A model generated the notes under the pieces. The model saw only the letters and a program-made list of their open reading frames with translations. It searched no databases and was not told the DNA's origin. Shown here one piece after another: positions 37,639 through 45,496 of a stretch of DNA of 64,000 nucleotides. The DNA is taken from NCBI RefSeq assembly GCF_007992835.1, contig NZ_BKBA01000001.1:1-64000 (forward strand), written 5' to 3'. Numbering within the stretch: the stretch's first letter is position 1; each line of letters starts with the position of its first letter. This DNA comes from Knoellia locipacati (GTDB lineage: Bacteria > Actinomycetota > Actinomycetes > Actinomycetales > Dermatophilaceae). Made by a program: the position numbers and the translations under genes.

Positions 37639-38537
37639 CGACCCTCGACACCCGTGGCAGCGCGCAGCTCGACGCCGCGGTCCGGCGCCTCGACCCGGCG
37701 TCCCCCACCCTCACCGACGCGCAGCAGCGGCGCGCCCTCGACCTGCGGGAGCGGATCCTCGCGAGCGGTCCTGACGCCAACGTCCTCGGCCGACCGCCCC
37801 AGCAGCCGCTCCCCCCGGCGGGCGGCTCCCGGCGCCGTCGCCGCCGGCTCGTCGTCGCCGGCGGTCTCGTGGGCGCCGCCACGGCCGGGGTGCTCGTCGC
37901 GCCGCTGCTCGGCGACGAGCCGCGAGAGGCGGCGTGGTCCGCCACCCCCACGGCGATGTCGGCGGACGACGCTCGCGAGCTCGGCGAGTCCTGCCTCGAC
38001 ACGGCCCAGCGCGCGATCGAGCGCCCCGGGAGCCCCCCAGCGCAGGGGTCGTTCGCACCCGAGCAGCGGCGCGCCATGCGGGTCGTCCTCGGCGAGCGGC
38101 GCGGACCCTACGAGGCCGTGGTGCTCGGCAACGCCGCCGGCTACGACCTCGACTGCCTGTCGGTGGGGTCGGGCGTGCCGGTCGTCTCGGGTGGCCGCTA
38201 CCCGATGGCGAACCCGGCGGTGGACGGCATCTCCCTGAGTGGTTCGGCGCAGTCGGTGGAGGGGGCCGATGGCGCAGGAGCTCCCGGGGAGATGGCGTCC
38301 ACCGCCTTCGGGCGGGTCGGGTCGCAGGTCACCGGGGTGCGCCTGTCGACCCCCGCCGGGCCCGTCACCGCCAGCGTCGCGAACGGCTGGTTCGCCGCCG
38401 TCTGGCCCGGGACCGACACGATCGCGAAGCGGGACCCCTTCGCGGACGTGTCCGTGACCCTCACCCTCGCGGACGGGCGCACGACCGGACCCACGGCATA
38501 CGCCTCCTTCCCGCAGCGCGAGGTCCCGGGCGGCTGA
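37635..38537 (+). CDS. Single-pass membrane protein coupled to ECF sigma factor
   Basis: The 300-residue protein has a cytoplasmic N terminus of about 70 residues (MTTLDTRGSAQLDAAVRRLDPAS...TLTDAQQRRALDLRERIL), then RRRRRR and one transmembrane helix (LVVAGGLVGAATAGVLVAPLL, near 75-95). A Ser/Gly-rich outer domain with conserved Cys follows (GESCLDT; YDLDCLSVG). The position directly after an ECF sigma gene with overlapping codons, plus the topology, suggest an anti-sigma-like regulator or a sensor. No zinc HxxxCxxC anti-sigma motif is present. AGAGGAG lies 8 nt before the ATG. Function is inferred only from context. Confidence 0.7.
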   Translation: MTTLDTRGSAQLDAAVRRLDPASPTLTDAQQRRALDLRERILASGPDANVLGRPPQQPLPPAGGSRRRRRRLVVAGGLVGAATAGVLVAPLLGDEPREAAWSATPTAMSADDARELGESCLDTAQRAIERPGSPPAQGSFAPEQRRAMRVVLGERRGPYEAVVLGNAAGYDLDCLSVGSGVPVVSGGRYPMANPAVDGISLSGSAQSVEGADGAGAPGEMASTAFGRVGSQVTGVRLSTPAGPVTASVANGWFAAVWPGTDTIAKRDPFADVSVTLTLADGRTTGPTAYASFPQREVPGG

Positions 38538-38556
38538 GGCGGCGCACACTGGTGGG

Positions 38557-39156
38557 GTGGATGCCGCGCAGCGGGTGGCGGAGGCGATGGCGGCGTGGCC
38601 GCGGGCGGACTTCCTGCCCCGGCGCGAGCGCCGTCATGCCGGGCGCGACGGGCCGCTCCCCATCGGTCACGGACAGACGAACTCCCAGCCCCGCACCGTC
38701 GCGGCGATGCTCGAGCTGCTCGACGTCCGCCCCGGTGACCGGGTCCTCGACGTCGGCGCGGGCTCGGCGTGGACGACGGCGCTCCTGGCCCACCTCACCG
38801 GGCCTGCCGGCTGGGTGGTGGGCGTCGAGCGGATCCCGGAGATCGTCGCGGTGGGCGCCGCGAACCTCGCCCGGACCGGTATACCGTGGGCCCGGCTCGC
38901 GCTCGCGACGCCGGGTGTCCTGGGGTCACCGTCCCACGGGCCGTTCGACCGGATCCTCGTCTCCGCGGATGCGCAGGCCCTCCCGCGCTCGCTCGTCGAC
39001 CAGCTCGTGCCGGGCGGGGTGCTCGTCATCCCGGTGCGTGAGTGGATGCACCGCGTGGTGCGCGACCCGGGGTTCGACCGGGACGGCGTGGCCACCGGCG
39101 ACGGGCAGGTGGAGATCCACGGCGCCTACCGGTTCGTCCCCCTCGTCGAGGACTGA
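38557..39156 (+). CDS. PCMT-like (protein-L-isoaspartate O-methyltransferase family) protein
   Basis: The 199-residue protein has the isoaspartyl methyltransferase core: a GPLPIGHGQTNSQPRTVAAMLELL segment followed by DRVLDVGAGSAWTTALLAHLTGPAGWVVGVE (SAM motif). It also has FDRILVSADAQALPRSLVDQLVPGGVLVIPV. Pcm repairs isoaspartyl damage in aged proteins. The typical Thr/Ser of the IS(Q)P segment is changed to NSQP, which is acceptable. The GTG start at 38557 is 19 bp after the previous stop. A short repeat (39159-39180) follows its stop. Confidence 0.88.
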   Translation: MDAAQRVAEAMAAWPRADFLPRRERRHAGRDGPLPIGHGQTNSQPRTVAAMLELLDVRPGDRVLDVGAGSAWTTALLAHLTGPAGWVVGVERIPEIVAVGAANLARTGIPWARLALATPGVLGSPSHGPFDRILVSADAQALPRSLVDQLVPGGVLVIPVREWMHRVVRDPGFDRDGVATGDGQVEIHGAYRFVPLVED

Positions 39157-39158
39157 GG

Positions 39159-39180
39159 CAACTGATTGCCGTGGGGTGCC
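39159..39180. repeat. CAACTGATTGCC/GTGGGGTGCC repeat, left copy
   Basis: The decamer ACTGATTGCC (39161-39170) recurs at 45431-45440 and inverted at 45480-45489. The adjacent GTGGGGTGCC recurs at 45413-45422. The copies flank the regulator/kinase/DctP module at a distance of about 6.3 kb. Confidence 0.65.
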
Positions 39181-39301
39181 GACCTCCCCGTCGCGAGGGT
39201 CGGTCGCAGCGACGCGACCCGCGACAATCTGCGGTGTCAACCTCCGGGTGTGTGTGGCTGACCCCGATGCGCCGGGCGACGGATGCGGACATGATGACCT
39301 C

Positions 39302-39667
39302 ATGGTTCATCGCGTGCTCGTGGTGGACGACCACGACGAGGTCCGGTCAGCGATCGCGAGCATGCTGACCACCCAGGGCTTCGCCGTCATCGGCGAGGCC
39401 GCGAACGGTGCCGACGCCATGACGATGGTCCTCGAGGAGCGCCCCGACCTCGTGCTGCTCGACATCCGACTGCCCGGTCCCGACGGGTTCGAGGTGGCCC
39501 ACCAGCTCGCCCGCCTCACACCAGCGCCGGCCGTCGTGCTCATCTCCAGCCACGAGGCACGCGTCTACGACCAACAGGTCCTCGGATCGCCGGCGGTCGC
39601 GTTCATCACGAAGAGTGACCTGAGCGGGGACACGCTGCGTCGGGCTCTCGGCGAGGTGACGCCATGA
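39302..39667 (+). CDS. Receiver-only response regulator
   Basis: The 121-residue protein is a single CheY-like receiver. It has the acidic pair in VLVVDDHDEV, the phosphoacceptor Asp in LVLLDIRLPGPDGF (near residue 53), LISSH and the conserved Lys in AFITKSDL. No output domain follows. The stop overlaps the kinase start (ATGA), so they are translationally coupled. Without an output domain it may act as a phosphate sink, a phosphorelay intermediate or a protein-protein switch for the neighbouring module. Confidence 0.88.
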   Translation: MVHRVLVVDDHDEVRSAIASMLTTQGFAVIGEAANGADAMTMVLEERPDLVLLDIRLPGPDGFEVAHQLARLTPAPAVVLISSHEARVYDQQVLGSPAVAFITKSDLSGDTLRRALGEVTP

Positions 39668-41229
39668 GGTGGCGTGTCGCGGTGGTCGGGGTGGTCTCCG
39701 TGGCCCTGGGTGTCCTGTCGGAGGGGGTGGGGTACGGCTGGGGGGACCCGCTGTTGTGGGCCCCCGACCTCGTCATCGGGCTCGTGTGGGCCGCAGCGGG
39801 GCTGCGCCTGTGGACCTCCCGCCCGCGCGCCGCGGCGCTGGCGTGGGGGGTCAGCGCGACCTGGTACCTGGGGAGCCTGCTGCCGATCGGCGTGTTCTGG
39901 CACCGGGCGCTGCTCATCCATGTGCTCGTGCTGCTGGCTGCCCCGCGCCCGAACCGGTGGGCACGGGTCGTGGTGCTGGGTGGCTACCTCGCATCGCTGT
40001 CCCCGGTGGTGTGGCGCGCCGAGGAGTCGACGATGCTCGTCGCCGCAGTGCTCCTCGTCCTCGTCCTCGGCGTCGCGCCGCGCGGCCGCGGTGCGGGGTC
40101 GCCGCTGACCCGCACGTACCAGACCTGCCTCGTCGTGACGCTCCTCGTGCTGCTCGTCAGCGCCGTGGTGAGGAGTGTGGCCACGGACCCGGGGCGGGGT
40201 GCCCTGCCCACCCTGCTTGCCTACGAGGCCGCACTCGCCGTCGTCGCCCTGGTTCTCCTCGCGACAGGAGACGCGGCTGACTCGGACTCCGTGGTGGACC
40301 GGGTGCTCGAGCTCAACGACGGCCCGGGGTCCTCGCTGCGTGACGCGCTGGCCGACGTGCTGGAGGACCCTGGGCTGGAGGTGGGCTACTGGCGCGACCA
40401 CGACTGCCTCTACAGCGATCTCGAGGGGCGTGCGGTGGTGCCACCACCGGCCGGGCATCGGGTGGCTCTGCCCATCGACCGCGACGGCCGGCCGGTCGCC
40501 CTCGTCGTGCATGCCGCCTCGCTGCAGGGTGACCCCAGACTCAAGGCGGCCGTCGCCGTGGCCACGCGGCTGGTCACCGCCAACGCCGAGCTCAGCGCGC
40601 GGGTCGACGAGCGCCGCGCCGACCTCGCGGCATCGCGGCTGCGCCTGGTCCAGTCCGCCGACGGGGAACGTGCGCAGCTGGCCGCACAGCTGCGTCGCGG
40701 ACCACTGGCCCGCCTCACGGCCCTGGGCACGATGCTCGATGCGGGTTCGGAGCCTCAGCCGCTCCTGGCCGAGGCGTTCGCCCGGGTCCAGGACGCGCTC
40801 GAGGACCTCGGTCGCTGGGAGCGCGGTCTGCACCCGCGCGAGCTGGACAACGGGTTGGGGCCGGCACTCACCAGCCTGGCCGGGCTCGGAAGCGTCCCGG
40901 TGACCGTCTCCGTCTCCCCCGGCCGTTTCCCCCGCGAGCTCGAGGCGGCCGTCTACTACGTCTGCGCCGAAGCGCTGTCCAATGTCGCGAAGCACGCGGC
41001 GGCCCGGCACGTCACCGTGGACGTCGCCCTGGGCGAGGACCGGTTGTGCTTCACCGTCGTCGATGACGGCTCGGGAGGCGCGGTCCCGACCGGCACCGGC
41101 CTGCAGGGAGCCCGTGACCGGTTGGAAGCCTTCGGTGGGACGTTCACGGTGACGTCGGTTCCGGGAGCCGGCACCACCCTCAGCGGCACGGTGCCGATGT
41201 CGCCGGAGGACGGGCCGGCCCCACCGTGA
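39664..41229 (+). CDS. Sensor kinase lacking the phosphoacceptor His (ATPase domain intact)
   Basis: The 521-residue protein has about six N-terminal transmembrane helices, then a small soluble domain (DPGLEVGYWRDHDCLY), then a NarL-type HisKA_3/HATPase_c region. In the DHp helix the usual ERxRIxRDLHDGAQQ appears as ERAQLAAQLRRGPLARL, so the expected His is Arg344 (codon CGT at 40693). The ATP-binding boxes are complete: EALSNVAKHA, VVDDGSGG and GTGLQGARDRLEAFGG. By the canonical mechanism it cannot autophosphorylate but could phosphorylate a partner. It converges with the DctP gene (38 bp). Confidence 0.88.
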   Translation: MRWRVAVVGVVSVALGVLSEGVGYGWGDPLLWAPDLVIGLVWAAAGLRLWTSRPRAAALAWGVSATWYLGSLLPIGVFWHRALLIHVLVLLAAPRPNRWARVVVLGGYLASLSPVVWRAEESTMLVAAVLLVLVLGVAPRGRGAGSPLTRTYQTCLVVTLLVLLVSAVVRSVATDPGRGALPTLLAYEAALAVVALVLLATGDAADSDSVVDRVLELNDGPGSSLRDALADVLEDPGLEVGYWRDHDCLYSDLEGRAVVPPPAGHRVALPIDRDGRPVALVVHAASLQGDPRLKAAVAVATRLVTANAELSARVDERRADLAASRLRLVQSADGERAQLAAQLRRGPLARLTALGTMLDAGSEPQPLLAEAFARVQDALEDLGRWERGLHPRELDNGLGPALTSLAGLGSVPVTVSVSPGRFPRELEAAVYYVCAEALSNVAKHAAARHVTVDVALGEDRLCFTVVDDGSGGAVPTGTGLQGARDRLEAFGGTFTVTSVPGAGTTLSGTVPMSPEDGPAPP

Positions 41230-41267
41230 ACGACGGGCCGGACCCAGGGCGAACCGGTCTCGCGGCG

Positions 41268-42752
41268 TTACCCGATCTTCGTGAACGGGCGCCCGGACCC
41301 GAAGATGGCCTCCACGAAGGTCGACTGACGCGGGTTGGTCGCGTCCTCGAGGTCCGAGAGGAGCAGACCCTCCGGTGTCCCCACCCAGGCAGCCGCGAGG
41401 GCTCCGGAGCAGTTGGTCTCGAAGCGCAGCTCCAGGCGCGTCGCCGTCGAGGAGTAGCTCCCCACACATGGCGGGAACGTGGCCCCCGGAGGCGGGGTCT
41501 CGGTGTAGACGCCTCCGTCCAGGGTGAAGGTCAGTGCCCCGACGTACTCCTTCGCGGACGCCTCGGGGATACCCGCGGCGACGAGCGACGCGAGCGTGTT
41601 GTCACGTCGGTAGGTGCCGTCGGGGATGAGGTTGGCACCAGCCGCAGGCGCCGACGTCGACGGCTGGGCCACTGCGCTCCCACACGCTGCGGGACGATCG
41701 CCCTCGGGCACGGCGACGGACTGCTTCAACCTGCCGATCGTGTCGATCATCGTCGCCGTCGCCGCGTCCTTCCTGAGCTGGACGTAGACAGGTGATGCCT
41801 TGGCCTTCCAGCTGGCCACGGCGGCCTGGGGCGCCAGCAGGGTCCTCCCGCCGGCCTTGCAGAAGTCGCTCGCAGCCTTGGCGTCGGTGGGCATCCCGGT
41901 GGCCGCCCAGGTGCGCGTCGCCACCGCGGCCTTCTTCAGCGCCTCCCGCTGCTCGATGCTGAGGCCCGCGAGCACGCCAGCGTTGGCAACGAGGGTCTCC
42001 ACCTTCGGGTAGAGGGTGACGTTCGCGGTGCCGACGGCAGGGCGCGGCAGGTGGAGGGCGGCATCGTACGACGACTCGGCCGCGCTGATCGTCCCGTCGG
42101 CGACCGATGCACCGAAGTCCTTCCCGGGCCCACCCATGTCGGTGGGCCGCGCTCCGAAGGCCTCGAACGTCGCGTAGCCGACGTCCGACCTCGGCGTCCG
42201 CACGGTGCTCCCTTCGAGGTCAGCCGGGTGCAACAGAGGGTCCCCGAACGAGAACGGGTGCCGCATGGACTCAGGGACGAGGGCCAGACCGGTCAGCCCG
42301 AGCGGCTCCAGGCCGGCCAGCATCTCGCCGGCCACGTGGTCCGTCACAACGGCACGGACGAGGGCGTCCGAGTCGACGAGGAAGGGGGCATGGAGTGCCC
42401 TGAAGGTCGAGACGCCCTCGGTGTCCCAGGCCCTCGCCGGGATCATGCCGAGGTCGAGCGTGCCGGCGCGCACCATCCGGGCCACCTTCTGGTCCCAGTC
42501 CGCCTGGTCGGGCCCAGCGGCGCGCCACCTCGGCTTGATGACGATGGCTCCGTCGGAGAGGGCCGTCACCTGTCGGGTGAACTCGGCGACCACTCCCGCT
42601 GAGAGGCGGTCATCGGTGTCGTCCGTCCCGAGGGTGAGCATGACGGGTGGTGTGGACCCTCCAGCCTTGCTGGGGCCGGCACCGGAACATCCGGCGAGTG
42701 CAGCGGCGGAGGCGAGCAGGACCGTCGGCGCGATGATCGAGAGTCTGGACAT
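41268..42752 (-). CDS. TRAP-type (DctP) substrate-binding lipoprotein
   Basis: The 494-residue lipoprotein starts at MSRLSIIAPTVLLASAAALAGC (lipobox LAGC). The main domain resembles DctP periplasmic binding proteins: EFTRQVTALSDGAIVIKPRWR, KVARMVRAGTLDLGMIPARAW, GLTGLALVPESMRHPF and FEAFGARPTDMGG. A C-terminal extra domain of about 130 residues follows (IPDGTYRRDNTLASLVAAGIP... FTLDGGVYTETPPPGATF ... CVGSYSS). No DctQ or DctM permease genes are present, so transport is unlikely to be its sole role. It lies between two kinases and diverges from the second (143 bp), fitting a ligand receptor. Confidence 0.82.
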   Translation of the reverse strand: MSRLSIIAPTVLLASAAALAGCSGAGPSKAGGSTPPVMLTLGTDDTDDRLSAGVVAEFTRQVTALSDGAIVIKPRWRAAGPDQADWDQKVARMVRAGTLDLGMIPARAWDTEGVSTFRALHAPFLVDSDALVRAVVTDHVAGEMLAGLEPLGLTGLALVPESMRHPFSFGDPLLHPADLEGSTVRTPRSDVGYATFEAFGARPTDMGGPGKDFGASVADGTISAAESSYDAALHLPRPAVGTANVTLYPKVETLVANAGVLAGLSIEQREALKKAAVATRTWAATGMPTDAKAASDFCKAGGRTLLAPQAAVASWKAKASPVYVQLRKDAATATMIDTIGRLKQSVAVPEGDRPAACGSAVAQPSTSAPAAGANLIPDGTYRRDNTLASLVAAGIPEASAKEYVGALTFTLDGGVYTETPPPGATFPPCVGSYSSTATRLELRFETNCSGALAAAWVGTPEGLLLSDLEDATNPRQSTFVEAIFGSGRPFTKIG

Positions 42753-42895
42753 GTTCCGGACCTTTCCTGGTGGGTCCCACGACCGTAGGGCGGGCGAACC
42801 ACGGCGCACATCGCGGAAGACCCGACATCGATCAGCCGGGGATGTGTGGCTGTCCACTATGGCCCCGGGTGGCAGGGCGGACCGATACTTCAGCC

Positions 42896-44644
42896 ATGAG
42901 TGATGCCGGCGGTCCTGCTGGCAGGGCGTTGGGCACTGCCGCTGCCGTGTTGGCGGGTGTCGCCACGGCCACGGTCCAGCTGTCCACCGACAGTGACCTC
43001 CTCACGACCCACGCGGCCGTGGGTCCCGCCGCGGGCGCGGTGCAGGTGGTCGCCTCCCTGGCCCTCGTGGGGGCGGGGCTCGTGGTCTGGTTCGGTGGGG
43101 GCCGGGGATCACCCGGGGTCGCTGTCCTGGGAGCCGCGGTGGCCTTCATGGCCCCCGTCTGGATCGGCTGGCAGGACGCGCCCCCGTGGGTGCAGAGCCT
43201 TGGGGCGCTCATCGCTCCGCTGCTTCTTCCCTGCCTCATCGACGTCGCCACGAGCTTCTCGACCGGAGCCGATGGGGGTGACCGACCCCACCGGCGCTCG
43301 GGACTGGTGCGGGTCGCATACGTCGTCACCGTGGTCCATGTCGTCCTGAGGGCGACACTGCACGATCCGTTCCTCGACCCGAACTGCTGGGCGGACTGCC
43401 GGGCCGACACCCTGCTCGTCCATCCGGCGCCCGACGCCGTTGCCGTGCTTGACCTCCTGTGGTCAGCCGCCGCCCTGCTGCTCGGAGCAGGACTGGTCCT
43501 CTCCTCGACGGTCACCGTGGCGAGGCGATCTTCGGCTGCGGTCCTCGACGTGGGGGTCGTCGTCACGGCGACCGCTGCCGTGTCGGTTCAGGTCGCTCGC
43601 GCCATGCTGTCCCCCGGCGCCGAGGACCCACGCCGTGAGGTCCTCCAGCTCCTGTTCGTCGTGGAGGGAGTGACACTCGTCCTCCTCGCCTGCGCCCTCG
43701 CCCGCTTCACCTGGTGTCGCGAGCAACACCGCGCATCCCTGCGCCGCCTCGCCGACGTGGCGAGCGAGGCTGCCGGCATCGAGTCGCTGGCGACCGCTCT
43801 GTCCAGGGCCACCGGGCTCTCCGACCTGGAGCTCGGCTACTGGGTGCCTGCGGCCGCTGGGCACGTCGACGCCGCCGGCCGGCCGATGCCGCCCGACCCG
43901 CACGGGCGTGACGTGTCGGTGCTACGAGGAGACGCCCCCGTCGCGGTGATCCGCAGCCATGAGGACCACGCGTCCATGGCTCTCATCGGCGAGGCACTCG
44001 GACCCGCGGCACGGCTGGCGCTCGACAACGAGCGTCTCCGGGTGGAGGAGGTCTACCACGTCCAGCAGCTCGCCGACTCGCGCGCCCGCATCGTCAGCGC
44101 GTCCGACCGAGCCCGTCGAGAGCTGGAGCGTGACCTCCACGACGGGGCCCAGCAGAGTCTGCTGGCGGTCCTGTATTCGCTCCAGGTGGCGGCCGCGGCC
44201 TCGCGCAACCGCGGTGACGACGCGCAGACGCGGGCCCTCGAGGGCTCCGTCGACGCTTGCCGCGCGGTCCTCGCGGAGTTGCGAGAGATCGCGCACGGGC
44301 TGTTCCCGGTCATCCTCGACACGGGCGGGCTGGCCGCCGCGCTCGAGAACCTCGGCGACCGGTCCGGCCTCGTGGTGACGGTCCAGGACAGGACTGTCGC
44401 GCCGCTGCCGAAGCCCGTCGCGCATGCGGGCTACCTGGCGGCCGCAGCGGCCGTCGCGGCCGCAACCGACTGCGGCCACAGCCGGGTCGACATCCGCCTC
44501 CATCACACCGCCGGCGAGCTCGTCGTCGAGGTCTACGGCGCGCCTGCCGGAGCGTACGTGCAGACACACGACCGTGTCGGTGCGCTCGGCGGACACCTGG
44601 TGCGCGACGACGAGAACCTCCGGGTGGTGATCCCGTGCGAGTAG
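42896..44644 (+). CDS. Sensor kinase with phosphoacceptor His but degenerate ATPase domain
   Basis: The 582-residue protein shares the layout of the kinase at 39664: multiple N-terminal transmembrane helices, a soluble domain with LSDLELGYWVP, then HisKA_3. The DHp motif is intact, ELERDLHDGAQQSLLAV with His415 (codon at 44138), as is ELREIAHGLFPVILDTGGLAAAL. The following HATPase_c region has lost its boxes: the N-box is Ala-rich with no Asn (LAAAAAVAAATDCGHSRV), the G1 position reads VEVYGAPAGAY, and the G2 position reads HDRVGALGGHL. It probably cannot bind ATP. It is co-translated with the LuxR-type regulator. Confidence 0.88.
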   Translation: MSDAGGPAGRALGTAAAVLAGVATATVQLSTDSDLLTTHAAVGPAAGAVQVVASLALVGAGLVVWFGGGRGSPGVAVLGAAVAFMAPVWIGWQDAPPWVQSLGALIAPLLLPCLIDVATSFSTGADGGDRPHRRSGLVRVAYVVTVVHVVLRATLHDPFLDPNCWADCRADTLLVHPAPDAVAVLDLLWSAAALLLGAGLVLSSTVTVARRSSAAVLDVGVVVTATAAVSVQVARAMLSPGAEDPRREVLQLLFVVEGVTLVLLACALARFTWCREQHRASLRRLADVASEAAGIESLATALSRATGLSDLELGYWVPAAAGHVDAAGRPMPPDPHGRDVSVLRGDAPVAVIRSHEDHASMALIGEALGPAARLALDNERLRVEEVYHVQQLADSRARIVSASDRARRELERDLHDGAQQSLLAVLYSLQVAAAASRNRGDDAQTRALEGSVDACRAVLAELREIAHGLFPVILDTGGLAAALENLGDRSGLVVTVQDRTVAPLPKPVAHAGYLAAAAAVAAATDCGHSRVDIRLHHTAGELVVEVYGAPAGAYVQTHDRVGALGGHLVRDDENLRVVIPCE

Positions 44645-45342
44645 TCGTCGCCGAGGACACCATGCTCACCCGCGCTGGCATCGTCCGGCTGCTCACCGAA
44701 GCCGGGCACGAGGTGGTGGGTGAGGCCGGCGACGCCACGGAGCTTCTCCGGCACGTCGCGCAGCAGGGCCCGGACGCCGTCATCGTCGACATCCGCATGC
44801 CGCCCACGCACACCGACGAGGGGCTGGTGGCGGCGCAGCAGATCGTCGATCGGCACCCGTCGGTCGCTGTCCTCGTGCTGTCACAGTACGTCGACCCCGC
44901 CTATGCCCTGCGGCTTCTGGAGGAGCGGCCGGAGCGGGTCGGCTACCTCCTCAAGGAGAGAGTCTTCGACGTCGTCGTCCTCGTCGACGCCCTGCGCCGG
45001 CTCCACGACGGGGAAAGCGTGGTGGACCCCAGCATCGTCAGCCGGCTGATGAGGCGGCCCCGCGCAGACGACCCGGTGGACCGGCTCAGCGCCCGCGAGC
45101 AGGAGATCCTCGCGTGCGTGGCCGAGGGACTGTCCAACCACGGCATCGCGGCGCGGCTCTACATCGCGGAGCGCACCGTCGAGGCGCACATCACCCGGGC
45201 CTTTCAGAAGCTCGGCCTCGTCGACGCTGCCGACGCGCACCGGCGGGTGCTGGCGACACTGCTCTACCTGCGTTCGGACAGCGAGCCGACGTCACCGACC
45301 CCGGCGACTGACTCGCTCCGCAGCCCACCGCCGGACGACTGA
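44635..45342 (+). CDS. NarL/LuxR-type response regulator
   Basis: The 235-residue protein starts at the GTG giving VRVVVAEDTMLTRAG, overlapping the kinase stop by 10 bp. The receiver is complete (acidic pair, phosphoacceptor in AVIVDIRMPP, LVLSQY, GYLLKERV). A linker is followed by a GerE-type helix-turn-helix (LSAREQEILACVAEGLSNHGIAARLYIAERTVEAHITRAF). It is the only DNA-binding output of the module and probably receives phosphate from His415 of its neighbour. Its stop codon lies at the start of a palindromic repeat. Targets are unknown; the divergent dctP/kinase promoter is a candidate. Confidence 0.93.
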   Translation: MRVVVAEDTMLTRAGIVRLLTEAGHEVVGEAGDATELLRHVAQQGPDAVIVDIRMPPTHTDEGLVAAQQIVDRHPSVAVLVLSQYVDPAYALRLLEERPERVGYLLKERVFDVVVLVDALRRLHDGESVVDPSIVSRLMRRPRADDPVDRLSAREQEILACVAEGLSNHGIAARLYIAERTVEAHITRAFQKLGLVDAADAHRRVLATLLYLRSDSEPTSPTPATDSLRSPPPDD

Positions 45343-45408
45343 ATTGCCCCTGGACGAGGCTGCCGATCCGGCAGCGCCGGATCCTCGCCTCGTCCAGGGG
45401 CCATCAGT
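45338..45408. repeat. Palindromic unit 1 (large hairpin) at the module end
   Basis: A 14-bp perfect stem CCCCTGGACGAGGC (45347-45360) / GCCTCGTCCAGGGG (45387-45400) has an inner stem GATCCGGC/GCCGGATC. The outer ends ACTGAATTGCC and GGCCATCAGT are variants of the ACTGATTGCC repeat. It begins at the response regulator stop and may act as a terminator. Confidence 0.75.
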
Positions 45409-45429
45409 TGCGGTGGGGTGCCACGGACC

Positions 45430-45490
45430 GACTGATTGCCCTTCCGGGACAACCTCGCTGGCGCTCGGCGTCCCGGAAGGGCAATCAGTC
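45430..45490. repeat. Palindromic unit 2, perfect 21-bp inverted repeat
   Basis: The 21-bp arms (45430-45450 and 45470-45490) begin GACTGATTGCCC and are perfectly complementary around a 19-nt loop. The unit lies between the convergent response regulator and fadD. It is the right-hand counterpart of the ACTGATTGCC copy at 39161. It may be a bidirectional terminator or a dispersed REP-type element. Confidence 0.8.
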
Positions 45491-45496
45491 GGGGCT

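Noticed and set aside
37104-38549. Minus-strand 481-codon frame across the sigma factor and membrane protein genes
   Set aside because: Shadow frame; contains a poly-Val run from the CAC repeat and no recognisable domain.
39664-41229. Kinase 1 as a pseudogene
   Set aside because: The frame is open for 521 codons, the ATPase boxes are intact, and it is coupled to the receiver gene; only the His codon is changed.
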